Positions 1 through 9,316 are shown, counted from the first letter of the stretch. The stretch: 64,000 nt of DNA from an uncultured Phycisphaerales bacterium (GCA_937927975.1 CALEZT010000072.1:1-64000), one strand, 5' to 3'. Made by a program: numbers and translations. The notes: generated from the letters alone by a model not told the origin.

Positions 1-372
1 GAGGGCACAGAGGGACACAGAGAAAAGCCAGGGCAGGAAGGGAAGAACGCTGCGAGTTGTGGACCCCTCGTCTGTTCACCAGATTCTTTCCCTCCCGCCT
101 CTGTGACCTCTGTGGCCAAAACTCCCCTCTTTGCCTCGGATTCACAGAGCGGCTTCGCGGCGGAATTGGCTTCGTTTGGCAAAGGAGTTTCAAGTTTGAA
201 GTGTCAAGTTTCAAGTGAGGAGGGGCCGGTCTCTGGCGACGACTCTGACTTCACACTTCAAACTTCACACTTGAAACTCGCGCAGCCTTCCTGCGAAACG
301 AACCCAATTCCGGGAGGGCCGGATGAGCGATACGTTTGACTTTTTGCCCTTTACTCCTTACTTTCTTGGTCT
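1..372. repeat. Non-coding lead-in with inverted repeats
   Basis: No convincing gene. Two kinds of repeat are visible. Positions 1-27 carry a CACAGAGGGACACAGAG-type string, and about 100-117 carry the complementary CTCTGTGACCTCTGTGG. Positions 185-217 and 248-279 are inverted copies of a GAGTTTCAAGT/TTTGAAGTGT element that recurs near 9180, 9395, 10593 and 36143. A short reading frame crosses the region but is made largely of this repeat. Confidence 0.6.
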
Positions 373-1362
373 ATGGCAGCCAATTTGACACCAGCTTATC
401 GGGACGCGGACGAGCGGTTCCGCAACGCGACGACCAACGAGGAGAAGATCGCGGCGTTGGAGGAGATGATCGCGACCGTCCCCAAGCACAAGGGGACCGA
501 GGGCCTCCAGGCGGACCTCAAGCGCAAGCTCAGCAAGCTCAAGGAGGCGGCCACCCAGCAAAAGAAGGGCAGCGGCGGCCACGTCGACATCTTCCACGTC
601 CCGCGGTCGGGGGCCGGACAGGTGGTCCTTTTGGGCATGCCCAATACCGGCAAGAGCAGCATCCTGGCGACCACGACCAAGGCCAAAGTCGTCGTCGCGG
701 ACTTCCCGTTCGCGACCCAGGTCCCTGTGCCGGGGATGCTCCGGTTCGAGGACGTGCAGATCCAGCTAGTGGACATGCCTCCGATCACGGCCGACTACAG
801 CGCGCCCGGCCAGGTGGGCACCTATCGCAACGGCGACCTGATCGCCGTGGTGATCGACCTGTCGCAGGACGTCGAGGAGCAGATCCTCGTCCTGATGGAG
901 TATCTCGAATCGCGAAAGCTCGTGCAGGACGAGAAAACGCCCGTCGTGGACGAGCAGGGCAACACGCTGGCCAGGAAGGCGGTGTGCCTGTGCACGAAGG
1001 CGGACCTCGCTCCCGACGGGGCGTTCGAGCTGGTCCAGAGTTCGTGCGACAAGATGGCGGAGTTCCTGACGCTCTCGACACAGACGGGCGAGGGCTACGA
1101 CAAGCTGGGCGAGATGCTGTTTCGCCAGTTGAGCATTCTGCGGGTCTACGCCAAGCCGCCGGGAAAGCCGGCGGACATGGAGGACCCGTTCACGGTGCCG
1201 GCCGGCTCGACGGTCCAGGACCTGGCCCGCGTGATCCATCGCGAACTGGCGGAGAAGCTCAAGAGCGCCCGCATCTGGGGGACCGGCGTCTACGACGGCC
1301 AGAGCGTCCACCTCACCCACGTTTTGCACGACAAGGACATCGTCGAGCTGCACTTCGGATAG
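373..1362 (+). CDS. Obg/DRG-type GTPase with C-terminal TGS domain
   Basis: 329 residues. The G1/P-loop GMPNTGKSS lies near residues 93-101, the Switch II/G3 motif VDMP near 134, and a TKAD-type G4 near 206. The last 65 residues form a TGS domain that ends with the usual LxDxDIVELHFG strand, as in the DRG/YchF side of the Obg class. An N-terminal helical stretch of about 70 residues precedes the G domain. Family members bind GTP and usually act around ribosomes or RNA; the target here is unknown. The start ATG has no strong ribosome-binding site. The next gene follows 11 bp downstream, so co-transcription is likely, although the pairing with a glycosidase makes no obvious biological sense. 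Confidence 0.9.
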   Translation: MAANLTPAYRDADERFRNATTNEEKIAALEEMIATVPKHKGTEGLQADLKRKLSKLKEAATQQKKGSGGHVDIFHVPRSGAGQVVLLGMPNTGKSSILATTTKAKVVVADFPFATQVPVPGMLRFEDVQIQLVDMPPITADYSAPGQVGTYRNGDLIAVVIDLSQDVEEQILVLMEYLESRKLVQDEKTPVVDEQGNTLARKAVCLCTKADLAPDGAFELVQSSCDKMAEFLTLSTQTGEGYDKLGEMLFRQLSILRVYAKPPGKPADMEDPFTVPAGSTVQDLARVIHRELAEKLKSARIWGTGVYDGQSVHLTHVLHDKDIVELHFG

Positions 1363-1373
1363 GAGCAAGGACC

Positions 1374-2795
1374 ATGATGAGAATCGCTGCGGGTGCAATC
1401 CTGATTGCGGCTTTTGCGGTTTGCGGAGGCGCAGGCGGCATCGGCGTCCAAGGCGCCGTGGTGACGTATCCCGCTCCGGCGGGCGACTTCCTGTCGAACG
1501 CATACCGGGTGCTGGCGGGCGGACAGAAGGTGGACTTGTACGGGGCCCGCGTGCTCGATCCGCCCTTCGCGGGCAAGGAATACGACTACGGCGGCTCCTA
1601 CTCCTTCGCCAGTTTCGATATGTCCGGCCCGGTCGTGGTCCGCGTGACGTCCGAGCGGTCGCTGGGCAAGACGGTGATCCGGCCCCGATCGGCGGACGTG
1701 CGGATGACCGTCGTGGACGACCACACCCTCGAACTGGCGATGGATCGGCCATGCAAGATCAGCGTCGAGCCCGAGGGCAGGAAAGGCCCGCTGCTGTTGT
1801 TCGCCAATCCGCTCGAAACGAACGCGCCGAAGGAGGGCGATCCGAACGTCGTCTACTTCGGTCCCGGCGTGCACAAGCCGGAGAAGATCGTGCTGGGAAG
1901 CAACCAGACCCTGTACCTGGCGGGGGGCTCGTTCGTCAAGGCCGAGATCCTCGCGGAGGGCTCGAACATCCGAATCCTCGGGCGGGGCATTCTGGATGGG
2001 TCCGATTGGGAATGGCGCAAGGGGCCGGTCGGCAGCCTGATCTCGATTCGCAACAGCGCCAACGTCGAGGTCAGCGGCGTCACGCTTCGCGGCTCGTCTC
2101 ACTGGACGATCGTGCCCAGGAGCAGCCGGGACGTGACGATCCGCAACGTCAAGCTCTGCAACTCCCGCGTCCAGAACGACGACGGGATCAACCCGTGCAA
2201 CTCGCAGAACGTGCTGATCACCGACTGCTTCATCCGCAGCGACGACGACTGCGTGGCCCTCAAAGGCCTCGATTTCCGAGGCGACAACAGCAACGTCGAG
2301 AACATCACGGTCGAGAACTCGATCCTCTGGTGCGACCGCGCGAGGATCTTCCTGCTCGGCCACGAGAGCCGCGCGGCCTTCATGCGGAACATCACGCTGC
2401 GGAACCTCGACATCATCCACTTCACGATGACGCCGTTCCTGCTGGAACCCGGCGAAGACATGCGCCTGGAGGCTATCACGATCGAGGACATCCGAATCCA
2501 TGGCGAAGGCCAGCGGGAGCTCGTCCGCCTGCGTCCGGTGGTCAACCAGTACATGCGGAACAAGGTCCCCGGCTTCATCCGCGACGTGCGCTTCCGCAAC
2601 GTGACGCTCGACGGCTCGCCCGGCGAGTATCTGATCCAGATCCAAGGCGCCGACGCGGAGCACGACGTGCGGGACGTGACATTCGAAAACGTCTCGATCC
2701 TGGGCTCGCCCCTGACGAAACAGTCCGCGCAGGTCCGCGTCGGCCCGCACGTGCAGGACGTCCGCTTCGAGGCGGAGCCTCAGCCCGCACGTTGA
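1374..2795 (+). CDS. Secreted GH28-like glycoside hydrolase (pectin-lyase fold)
   Basis: 473 residues with an N-terminal signal peptide (hydrophobic residues 4-22). The body is a right-handed beta-helix pattern of IxNxxxxN/ItVEN turns. Signature residues resemble polygalacturonases: NDDGINP at 268-274, SDDDC at 289-293 and GHE at 329-331. Canonical GH28 has NTD, DD and GHG, so the catalytic aspartates appear present but the family is divergent; GH49-like activity cannot be excluded. The expected role is hydrolysis of pectin-like or other uronan/glucan chains outside the cytoplasm. The ATG at 1374 was chosen because it starts the signal peptide and follows a GGAGCAAGG ribosome-binding site. 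The 3' end overlaps the convergent ABC permease gene by 16 bp. Confidence 0.85.
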   Translation: MMRIAAGAILIAAFAVCGGAGGIGVQGAVVTYPAPAGDFLSNAYRVLAGGQKVDLYGARVLDPPFAGKEYDYGGSYSFASFDMSGPVVVRVTSERSLGKTVIRPRSADVRMTVVDDHTLELAMDRPCKISVEPEGRKGPLLLFANPLETNAPKEGDPNVVYFGPGVHKPEKIVLGSNQTLYLAGGSFVKAEILAEGSNIRILGRGILDGSDWEWRKGPVGSLISIRNSANVEVSGVTLRGSSHWTIVPRSSRDVTIRNVKLCNSRVQNDDGINPCNSQNVLITDCFIRSDDDCVALKGLDFRGDNSNVENITVENSILWCDRARIFLLGHESRAAFMRNITLRNLDIIHFTMTPFLLEPGEDMRLEAITIEDIRIHGEGQRELVRLRPVVNQYMRNKVPGFIRDVRFRNVTLDGSPGEYLIQIQGADAEHDVRDVTFENVSILGSPLTKQSAQVRVGPHVQDVRFEAEPQPAR

Positions 2796-4234
2796 AGGAC
2801 CGCTGTCGGCGGATCGCCCGCCATGTTCTTTCTGAGAAGAGGGATGCTCGCGTACCGCTTGCGGATCAGCAGGGCGGGGATCACGCACAGCAGGGCGTTC
2901 ATCAGGATCACGAACACGCAGACGTCGGGCTCCACGCGGCGCGTTGGTTCGAACAACTGGAAGAAGAAGCCGAGGAAGCTGTAGTACGCGGCGTGACCGC
3001 CCACGATCGCCGACAGGATCAACGGCAAAACGAGGTACAGGACCAGGAGAAAACCGAGGAGCAGGCCGATCTTGGGGTAGACCGGTTGATAGACGACGTA
3101 CAACTCCAGCAGCAGGAGCAGGACCATGCAGAAGGAGAGGAGTCCCGCGACGTGACAGACGAAGTCCATTGCGTTGGCCTTGCCGGCCATGGCTGCCACG
3201 ATCGAGAAGGCGATCCAGATCGTGAACAGGCCCGCGTGGAGCGTGAGGTTCGACTGCCTGAACAGGGCAAAGGAACCGGACGGAGTCCAATGCTCGAGGT
3301 AATCGTCGAATGTCCGCATCGATCCCAGCGGGATCAGGACCGCGGGGACCACGGAAATCAGGAACCACAAGGGAAAAATGACTCCGTCGCGTTGGAGCAT
3401 GGGCGGCAGCAGAAGACCCAGGGCGATGACCTCGAAACCAAACAGAAAGAGCAGGGCCGCCTTACGGCTGAACAAGGGCTCGCCTTCGAACGTGAGCTTG
3501 CGGATGATTCCCAGGACGTTCCAGACTCCAAAGTACAGAGCGAGCGATCCGACGAACAGGAGGATCGGGATATGGATGCCATAGAAAGAAACGGACACGC
3601 CCTCGGATTCGGAGATCTTCGCAGCATTCTCGGCCAACATGAACAGAGGGCTCAGGAACATCGGCCCGACCAGGACCGCCGCCAGAATCCACAGGGTCGT
3701 GCTGGTCTTCGCCTGCGTCCGGGAGGTCGTGTTGGACGAGAGCAGGACCACCGAATTGGTGAACAGAGCGACCGTCAGCAGGACGAATACGATCTGCGCC
3801 TCCAGCAGGAGCGGGATCTGTGCGAAGAGGCCGAACAGGAGAACGAGCGCGAGGGTCGCGGCCGCCAACAGCAGCGTCAGCAGATTGCGGCCGATCAGGA
3901 TTCCGCAAGTCTTTTGAAGAGCCGACAACGGGAGCAGGCGGAAGAAGTCGTACGTCCGGTTTGCCACCTCCGTCTTGATGGCGGTGGCCGAATTGTAGGC
4001 GGCCCATACCCACAAAATGATCGTCTCCACGAAGAGCAACTGTGCGTACAGGCTTCGGAAGAACGCGTCGGACGGTTGGGGGGAGATCGCGTCGTTGGCA
4101 TCGATGCTGTTGAGGAACAACATGAGGAGGACGACCGATGCGTAGATCGTCAGGTAGATCCAGAGACTGCTCGGGCGAAGCTGGCTGCGGCGGTATCGTC
4201 GGATCAAAGGATTGGACAGGATCAGTTTGCTCAT
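2780..4234 (-). CDS. ABC-2 type transporter permease
   Basis: 484 residues with about 12 hydrophobic segments. The first is at roughly residues 25-45, followed by paired helices through to the C-terminus, with no ATPase motif. Its start overlaps the end of the upstream ATPase gene by 4 bp, so the two are translationally coupled and form one exporter. The length is larger than a minimal ABC-2 permease, consistent with an ABC exporter of unknown substrate (the ATPase is NatA/CcmA-like). No substrate can be read from sequence. Confidence 0.85.
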   Translation of the reverse strand: MSKLILSNPLIRRYRRSQLRPSSLWIYLTIYASVVLLMLFLNSIDANDAISPQPSDAFFRSLYAQLLFVETIILWVWAAYNSATAIKTEVANRTYDFFRLLPLSALQKTCGILIGRNLLTLLLAAATLALVLLFGLFAQIPLLLEAQIVFVLLTVALFTNSVVLLSSNTTSRTQAKTSTTLWILAAVLVGPMFLSPLFMLAENAAKISESEGVSVSFYGIHIPILLFVGSLALYFGVWNVLGIIRKLTFEGEPLFSRKAALLFLFGFEVIALGLLLPPMLQRDGVIFPLWFLISVVPAVLIPLGSMRTFDDYLEHWTPSGSFALFRQSNLTLHAGLFTIWIAFSIVAAMAGKANAMDFVCHVAGLLSFCMVLLLLLELYVVYQPVYPKIGLLLGFLLVLYLVLPLILSAIVGGHAAYYSFLGFFFQLFEPTRRVEPDVCVFVILMNALLCVIPALLIRKRYASIPLLRKNMAGDPPTAVLQRAG

Positions 4235-5232
4235 GGCTGGGACTCGGCCTCCGAGGACACCTTCATGAACAGCTCTTCCAGGTCCGCCTTGTGCTCGGAG
4301 AACCCGATCACTTCGACGCCCCCATTCACCAGGTGCGCATTCAATGCGGCCATCTGCCTAGCCTCGCCCGCCAACTCCACGGTCAGTGTGTTCTCATGGG
4401 TGGCCGTGACGCGGGCGCCCGGGAAGTTGCCGGCGACGTCTGCGGCCCGCGGGCAATTGGAGAGCACGGTGATCGCCACCCGTCGAGCCCCGGCGATCTG
4501 TCGCTGGATGTCCTCCACCGCTCCGAACAGACGGATGCGGCCCTTGTCCATAATTGCCACGTGCGAGCAGAAGCCCGACAGCTCGGTGAGGATGTGCGAG
4601 GAGATGATGATCGTCTTGCCGTCGCAGGCCAGTCGGCGGATGACATTGCGCAACTGAATGCGCGCCTTGGGGTCCAGGCCCGACGCGGGCTCGTCCAGGA
4701 GATACAGGTCGGGGTCGTGGACCATGCGGATGCCCACGCCGGTGCGTTGCACCATCCCGCGCGAGAGGTGCCGCACGAGACTGTCCTGCTTGTCCCGCAG
4801 GTCGATATACTCCAGGGCCTCATCCACGCGTCCGGCGATCCGCTCCGGCGGGACTTCGTAGGCCTCCGCGAAGAACCGCAGGCATTCCCGCAGAGTCAGG
4901 TCTCCATAGAGGTTGAAGAAGTCGGGCAGAAAGCCGATGTGTCCGCGGATCGCCAGATACTCCTTCGCCAGATCGTGGCCCAGGACCCGCACGCTGCCGG
5001 CGGTCGGTCGGACCAGAGTGGCCAGAATCCTCAACAGCGTGGTCTTGCCGGCCCCGTTGGGCCCGATCAGACCCAGGACGTGTCCCTGTTGCAGCGACAG
5101 GTTGACGTCCTCGATCGCCACCAGTGTGCCGTATTCTTTCCTGAGATGATTCGTCTCCAACACCGTCGTGACCAAGGGAGTCCTCTCAACCAGAGTCCCA
5201 AACTTCACCGCCGTGTGACGCCGCGGCCTCAT
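4231..5232 (-). CDS. ABC transporter ATP-binding protein
   Basis: 333 residues from the ATG at 5232. Walker A GPNGAGKTT, signature LSRGMVQR and Walker B LYLLDEPASGLD are all intact, followed by the H-loop SSHIL. The C-terminal 80 residues form the accessory domain typical of NatA/CcmA-like exporters. The ATG at 5232 overlaps the upstream stop as ATGA, suggesting coupling. However, an in-frame TTG at 5175 lies just after GAGAGGA and would remove a non-conserved 19-residue leader, so the true N-terminus is open. It powers the permease encoded directly downstream. Confidence 0.92.
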   Translation of the reverse strand: MRPRRHTAVKFGTLVERTPLVTTVLETNHLRKEYGTLVAIEDVNLSLQQGHVLGLIGPNGAGKTTLLRILATLVRPTAGSVRVLGHDLAKEYLAIRGHIGFLPDFFNLYGDLTLRECLRFFAEAYEVPPERIAGRVDEALEYIDLRDKQDSLVRHLSRGMVQRTGVGIRMVHDPDLYLLDEPASGLDPKARIQLRNVIRRLACDGKTIIISSHILTELSGFCSHVAIMDKGRIRLFGAVEDIQRQIAGARRVAITVLSNCPRAADVAGNFPGARVTATHENTLTVELAGEARQMAALNAHLVNGGVEVIGFSEHKADLEELFMKVSSEAESQP

Positions 5233-6140
5233 GGAGCGTCAGGATACCCGACTCGCAGGGGATTGGCAAGACTTTCGCCATCCCGGCGGGCGTGCAGGTC
5301 CGCCCAGAAGGAGTAGCCGTCGGCGTTCCAGAAGATGCTGGGCTTGCCCTGATCCCGCAGTCGGCTGTAGTGGCGGTATGCGTCGCGGACCCGTTCTGCG
5401 GTGAGCCAGGTCCCGAGGGTGTCCTCTCCGAAGGGGCCCGAACTGCCGTTGTTGAAGACCCAGCCTTCGTGACATCGAGTGCGCGTGTACCGTCTGTCGA
5501 GCCATCTTCGCCCCCGACGGCCGATCGCCTTGCGGATCACCCGCAGGGGAAGGGGCCGCTGCACGAGGATGCGGCGCCAGAACTCCGCTCGTTCCTGGGC
5601 CGCGGTGGGAGGCAACTGCAAGGGCACGAAGGTGAACTGGCTGATGCACTTGAACGACGTATAGCCCAGGTCGGCCATCGCGCGCAGCGATGCGTCGATA
5701 TCGTCGATCTCGATCGATACGTACTTGGGCCGGTTGCTCACCGTCCGCAGTGCGTCCACGCACTGCAAGTCGTGTCCCTCGATGTCCACCTTGAGGTAGT
5801 AGGGGATGCCATGGTCGGAGAGGATGGAATCCAATGTGCGACACGGAACCTGGATGCAGTGGTGGGGCGAACCGTCGCGGGACGCGATCCGTCGGTCGAA
5901 AGAACTCCACTCGGAGTGGGGTTCGCAGATCCAGAAATCCAACGTTCCCGGCTCGGCGGCGATGCCGACGTTCAGGATGGTCAGCCGGCCGCGGCTCACC
6001 TGGTCCTGGAATCGCAGTCGGGCTTTGTCGCAGGCCTGCGGGTCGGCGTCGATGGCGACCACGCGGTAGCCGCGATGCAGATAATAGGCCGTGTCGTCTC
6101 CGTTGTTCATGCCGACGTCGTAGATCAGGTCATCGATCAT
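5229..6140 (-). CDS. FkbM-family SAM-dependent methyltransferase
   Basis: 303 residues. The N-terminus IYDVGMNNGDDTAYYL is the SAM-binding glycine-rich loop. VVAIDADP follows as the acidic end of strand 2, then the LKVDIEGHDLQCV motif that characterises FkbM-type methyltransferases, with VSIEIDD further on. These enzymes O-methylate sugars or natural products; the substrate here is unknown. The ATG at 6140 is preferred over a TTG six bases upstream because AGAGGA sits seven bases before it. The C-terminal 100 residues are rich in Arg and Trp and do not match a domain I recognise. Confidence 0.88.
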   Translation of the reverse strand: MIDDLIYDVGMNNGDDTAYYLHRGYRVVAIDADPQACDKARLRFQDQVSRGRLTILNVGIAAEPGTLDFWICEPHSEWSSFDRRIASRDGSPHHCIQVPCRTLDSILSDHGIPYYLKVDIEGHDLQCVDALRTVSNRPKYVSIEIDDIDASLRAMADLGYTSFKCISQFTFVPLQLPPTAAQERAEFWRRILVQRPLPLRVIRKAIGRRGRRWLDRRYTRTRCHEGWVFNNGSSGPFGEDTLGTWLTAERVRDAYRHYSRLRDQGKPSIFWNADGYSFWADLHARRDGESLANPLRVGYPDAP

Positions 6141-6489
6141 CGCCAAGTCCTCTGCTTACGCTCCTGGCAGGCTGTGGACGCCATTTCGCTCCGGCGGATG
6201 TCTGGAACTCCCGTTCCTTCTTCTATCGTCCAAAGGGCATAGGCACTTGAGGAAAGGGCCAACGACCGCGGCGTTGTTTACCGAGCATCGACGCATCAGA
6301 ATCCGCTTGACATTCGGCGCTTTCGATCGTATACCGCACTGTGTCGTGGAGGATGCCTGAGGGTAGAGGGATTTGCCTGGGGAGGCGCGCCGCGTTTCCT
6401 CGGGCACGAGCCGAACAGGACCGGGTCGGCGCGTCAGGACGACGCGAAGACGAACCGTGCCGTGCAGGCGGCGAACAGGGAGTCGCATC

Positions 6490-7689
6490 ATGGCCAGGAA
6501 GTCGAATCGCGAAGCAACCGAGGGCTCGCCCAAGTCACGACGTTCCTACGAGCGTCTGACGATCCATCCCCTGCGGGACGAGCCGGCCTGCGAAGGTCTG
6601 GTCGAAGGGGAGCTGCGCGGACGCCCTGAGATGTTCGAAGCGTTCTTCCAGCACACGATCACGCCTCTGGCGTTTCTGGATCGATCCTTCAACTTCATTC
6701 GGGTCAATGATGCGTATGCGAAAGCCGACGGCAAGACGCCGGAAGACTTCGTCGGCCGCAACCATTTCACGCTCCATCCGGACACGGACATGCGGGAACT
6801 CTTCCTGCACGTCGTGCGGACCCGTCGGCCGTACCGGGCGCACGCCAGGCCGTTCACCTATCCGGACGGGCCCCAGCGCGTGCGGTACTGGAACTGGCAG
6901 CTCACGCCGCTGCTCGACGACGCCGGGGAGGTGCGGTTCCTGGTCTTCAGTCTCGAAGACGTCACCAGCCAGCAGGGGGCCCTGCAGGAGCTTCGCCATC
7001 GCGCCGGTCAACTCCAGAAGCTCGCAATGGAGCTGTCGCAGGCCGAGGACCGCGAGCGCAGGCGACTGGCGGAGATTCTCCACGACGACCTCCAGCAGGT
7101 CCTGGCGGCCGCGAAGTTCCACCTGGGAATCCTGAACTCCCGCCTTCGGGACAACGAGGAACTGCGGGACCTCGCGTCGCAGATCGGCAATCTGCTTCGG
7201 GAGGCGATCGCGAAGTCCCGCAGTCTGTCGCACGAGCTAAGTCCGATGGTGCTCTACCAGAGCGACCTGGGCGAGACGTTCGAGTGGCTGGCCCGGCAAG
7301 TGCGCGCCAAGCACGGGCTCACCGTTCACGTCGAGGTCCGCGGTCGGATCGAGCCGCAGTCCGAGCCCTTGCGGGCCTTTCTTTACCGGGCCGCGCAGGA
7401 GATGCTGTTCAACGTGGTCAAGCACGCGGGCGTGGACGAGGCCCGCCTTCGCCTGCAGTGCGTGCGGGATCGCGTCTGGCTGACGATCGCCGACTGCGGG
7501 CGAGGGTTCGACGTGAAAGGGGTTCATGCCGCCGGGGGATTCGGCCTGATGAGTATTCGCGAGCGGGTGGAGATGCTGGGCGGTCGGGTGAGGATCCGCA
7601 GCGCCGCCGGACGGGGCAGCGTGTTCCTGCTCTCGGTCCCGGATCGCCAGGTGAATCGACCGGATGCTCCTGATGGGGCCGAACCTTAG
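6490..7689 (+). CDS. PAS-domain sensor histidine kinase (HisKA_3/NarL-type)
   Basis: 399 residues. A PAS domain spans about 50-165 (TITPLAFLDRSFNFIRVNDAY...). A dimerisation helix with the phosphoacceptor His198 follows in ERRRLAEILHDDLQQ, the HisKA_3 form used by kinases that phosphorylate NarL/LuxR-type regulators. The HATPase domain has its N-box around Asn309, a G1 box DCGRGFD near 340 and GFGLMSIRERV near 350. There are no membrane segments, so it senses a cytoplasmic signal. No response regulator lies next to it. The ATG at 6490 follows a CAGGGAG site; upstream in-frame starts lack one. The gene end overlaps the dockerin-like remnant on the other strand by 4 bp. Confidence 0.9.
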   Translation: MARKSNREATEGSPKSRRSYERLTIHPLRDEPACEGLVEGELRGRPEMFEAFFQHTITPLAFLDRSFNFIRVNDAYAKADGKTPEDFVGRNHFTLHPDTDMRELFLHVVRTRRPYRAHARPFTYPDGPQRVRYWNWQLTPLLDDAGEVRFLVFSLEDVTSQQGALQELRHRAGQLQKLAMELSQAEDRERRRLAEILHDDLQQVLAAAKFHLGILNSRLRDNEELRDLASQIGNLLREAIAKSRSLSHELSPMVLYQSDLGETFEWLARQVRAKHGLTVHVEVRGRIEPQSEPLRAFLYRAAQEMLFNVVKHAGVDEARLRLQCVRDRVWLTIADCGRGFDVKGVHAAGGFGLMSIRERVEMLGGRVRIRSAAGRGSVFLLSVPDRQVNRPDAPDGAEP

Positions 7690-7961
7690 GGTTCTTCGAG
7701 CCAATGGCGGCTCAGGATCGCCAGGTCCAGCAGGTCCACCACTCCGTCGGCATTGAGGTCGCCTGTCTGCGGTCCGGACCAGCCGGCGAGGCGGGCGAAG
7801 AGCCACCAGGAAGACGGCGTCGCCGCCAAGGCCGGCCCGCCGGTTCTCCCACCATCGAAGAGGGCGAGGTGGGTTGCCAGATCTCGTCTGTGAAGTCCCG
7901 ACCGACCTTTCCCTGCGCCCTGCAGAAAAAATGGCAATTGAGTAAAATCGTCTTGACTCAA
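7686..7961 (-). pseudogene. Orphan dockerin-like C-terminal fragment
   Basis: The last 25 codons read GDLNADGVVDLLDLAILSRHW followed by LEEP and a stop. This is a calcium-binding EF-hand/dockerin-type repeat of the kind that ends many planctomycete extracellular proteins. The preceding 60 or so codons do not resemble any enzyme domain, and no ribosome-binding site or full gene lies upstream. I read this as the surviving 3' end of a decayed secreted protein gene. It could instead be a very short dockerin protein, which I consider less likely. Confidence 0.45.
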
Positions 7962-8000
7962 TGTAATGTATTAAGTACATTGTGTTATGTGTAGAGTACA
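7953..8000 (+). promoter_or_regulatory. Promoter with overlapping palindromic operators
   Basis: TTGACT (7953-7958) and TACATT (7976-7981) are separated by 17 bp, a good sigma-70 promoter. AATGTA-N5-TACATT (7965-7981) is a perfect 6+6 palindrome covering the -10 box, and TGTA-GAG-TACA (7990-8000) is a second one just downstream. The operon ends in an XRE repressor-type gene, so autoregulation through these sites is the natural reading. Confidence 0.65.
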
Positions 8001-8033
8001 TTTCAGGGTTGCGGCTTGGACAGGAGAACGGCC

Positions 8034-8480
8034 ATGACGGAAAAAGAAGAGGCATGGGTCGGCCTGCTTTTGGGCGGACCGATTCTCGTTATTCCCACCG
8101 GTGTCGCCGTGTTCATCGCCTACGACAGAGGGCTGTCTTTTGCACCTCTGTTGATGTTCACCGCCACGGCTCTTTGGGGTGGTTTGCTTTGGCTGCTGCC
8201 TTACATTCAGCGAAAGCTCCACAAGAACAGGAAGAAGGTCACTTTCGACGAGCGGGAGCAGCTCATCCATGAGAGGATCGTGATGGCTTCGTACGTTGCC
8301 CTTTGGACGTACTTTGTGGCCGCCTGCGTGACGATCTGGTGCCTCGTCGGCCCCGAGGGTTCGATTTCCGTGAACATCATGCTTCTGATTCTCGTGGGGG
8401 GGCTTGTCCTTTTCAATACGGTGCAGGGTCTGGCCGCCTTGATTCTGTACGGGCGGACAAGCAAAGGAGATCTGTCATGA
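8034..8480 (+). CDS. Small integral membrane protein with FDERE motif
   Basis: 148 residues with four predicted membrane helices (about 9-30, 38-57, 82-104, 112-134). A cytoplasmic loop at 65-80 contains [11 protein letters not shown]. This short acidic-basic motif is shared with the next gene and with DUF2178-like proteins that accompany XRE regulators. Function is unknown; such proteins are usually encoded with a small HTH regulator that controls them. The ATG at 8034 follows GGAG; an in-frame start 18 bp upstream has no such site. The stop overlaps the next start as ATGA. Confidence 0.75.
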   Translation: MTEKEEAWVGLLLGGPILVIPTGVAVFIAYDRGLSFAPLLMFTATALWGGLLWLLPYIQRKLHKNRKKVTFDEREQLIHERIVMASYVALWTYFVAACVTIWCLVGPEGSISVNIMLLILVGGLVLFNTVQGLAALILYGRTSKGDLS

Positions 8481-8902
8481 ATCGAGAGCAGAAACGCGCG
8501 TTGACGATCCTGATTTCGATGTCCGTGACGATCGTCCTGGCTGTCACGGCCGTGGTGATGAAGATGCTCCACCTCCGCTGGCTGGGCATCCTCTTGCTTC
8601 CGTTCGTGGTTGCGGCCGCATGCGTGGGCGGAATCGTCTACTTTCGACTTCGGCCCAGGGGGGGCAGCGTCGTATTCGACGAGCGGGACAGGGAAATCCA
8701 GAGGAACGCCAATCTGGCCGGCTTCGGCATGGTGTATTTCCTTCTCGGTCTGGGGGCCTTTGCTCCGGGTTTGATCCTGGGCGAGGAAGCCGCGATCTCC
8801 GTCGCGTGGCTACCGATGATGATTGCCGCCGCTATGGTGTGCCATGCCTATGCGTTCGTCGCTTCGCTTCTAGTCCAGTATGGCCGGAGAGGACGAGGAT
8901 GA
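8477..8902 (+). CDS. Small integral membrane protein, paralogous partner
   Basis: 141 residues with four hydrophobic helices, and a loop [11 protein letters not shown] at about 69-79 that mirrors the [11 protein letters not shown] loop of the preceding protein. The two therefore look like diverged copies that may form a heteromer. It is coupled to both neighbours by 4-bp ATGA overlaps. Function is not known. DUF2178-type annotation is a family-level guess from topology and the DER/ERE loop. Confidence 0.72.
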   Translation: MNREQKRALTILISMSVTIVLAVTAVVMKMLHLRWLGILLLPFVVAAACVGGIVYFRLRPRGGSVVFDERDREIQRNANLAGFGMVYFLLGLGAFAPGLILGEEAAISVAWLPMMIAAAMVCHAYAFVASLLVQYGRRGRG

Positions 8903-9141
8903 GTGACGACCGCATCAGCAATCGCATCCGGCGGCTGCGGTTCGACCATAATGAGATGACCCAGCAGCAGCTTGCGGACAAGGTCGGCGTCACGCGTCAG
9001 ACGATCCTCGCCATCGAGGCGGGCAAGTACGCGCCTTCGCTGCCGCTGGCTTTCCGCATCGCCCGCGCCTTCAACGCGTCCGTCGAGGATGTGTTCCAGT
9101 ACCCGGACGGAGAAACGCCTTCCGAACCGTCCCGTTCTTAG
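8899..9141 (+). CDS. XRE-family HTH transcriptional regulator
   Basis: 80 residues, nearly all of it a Cro/C1-type helix-turn-helix: [20 protein letters not shown], then the recognition helix [18 protein letters not shown], and a third part ending [11 protein letters not shown]. This compact YozG-like form is typically an autorepressor of the membrane-protein operon in which it sits. It is the last gene of an operon in which each start overlaps the previous stop by 4 bp. The palindromes over the operon promoter at 7965-8000 are its likely binding sites (inference). Confidence 0.9.
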   Translation: MSDDRISNRIRRLRFDHNEMTQQQLADKVGVTRQTILAIEAGKYAPSLPLAFRIARAFNASVEDVFQYPDGETPSEPSRS

Positions 9142-9316
9142 TGACGCCGTAATGCGTTGCCTTGGCGAGTTGGAAGTGCGGAGTTTCAAGTTTGAAGCCG
9201 CAAGGGAGAAGGCCCGAAAGACGGGGTGCATGTCCATAGTGGCGCGGACATCGCGGGTCAGTCGCGTTCACGGCGTGCGTTTGTCGCTTTGGGGATACCA
9301 GAAGCGTCAAACGCAC
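9131..9316. repeat. Left copy of composite repeat flanking the GH5 gene
   Basis: A 29-bp element at 9131-9159 (core TAGTGACGCCGTAA) is repeated with two mismatches at 10550-10578. It is followed by a GTTTCAAGTTTGAAG string (about 9182-9196), then a 15+15 bp near-perfect hairpin at 9275-9316 around a TTGGGGATACCAG core. The same order occurs again at 10550-10807. The element starts inside the 3' end of the XRE gene and supplies its last codons. The remainder up to 9456 has no gene. Confidence 0.65.

Noticed and set aside
103..339. 78-codon frame at the left edge
   Set aside because: Made largely of intergenic repeat sequence and lacking a ribosome-binding site.
1290..3368. 692-codon open frame on the minus strand
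   Set aside because: Overlaps three clear genes and has no recognisable motif.
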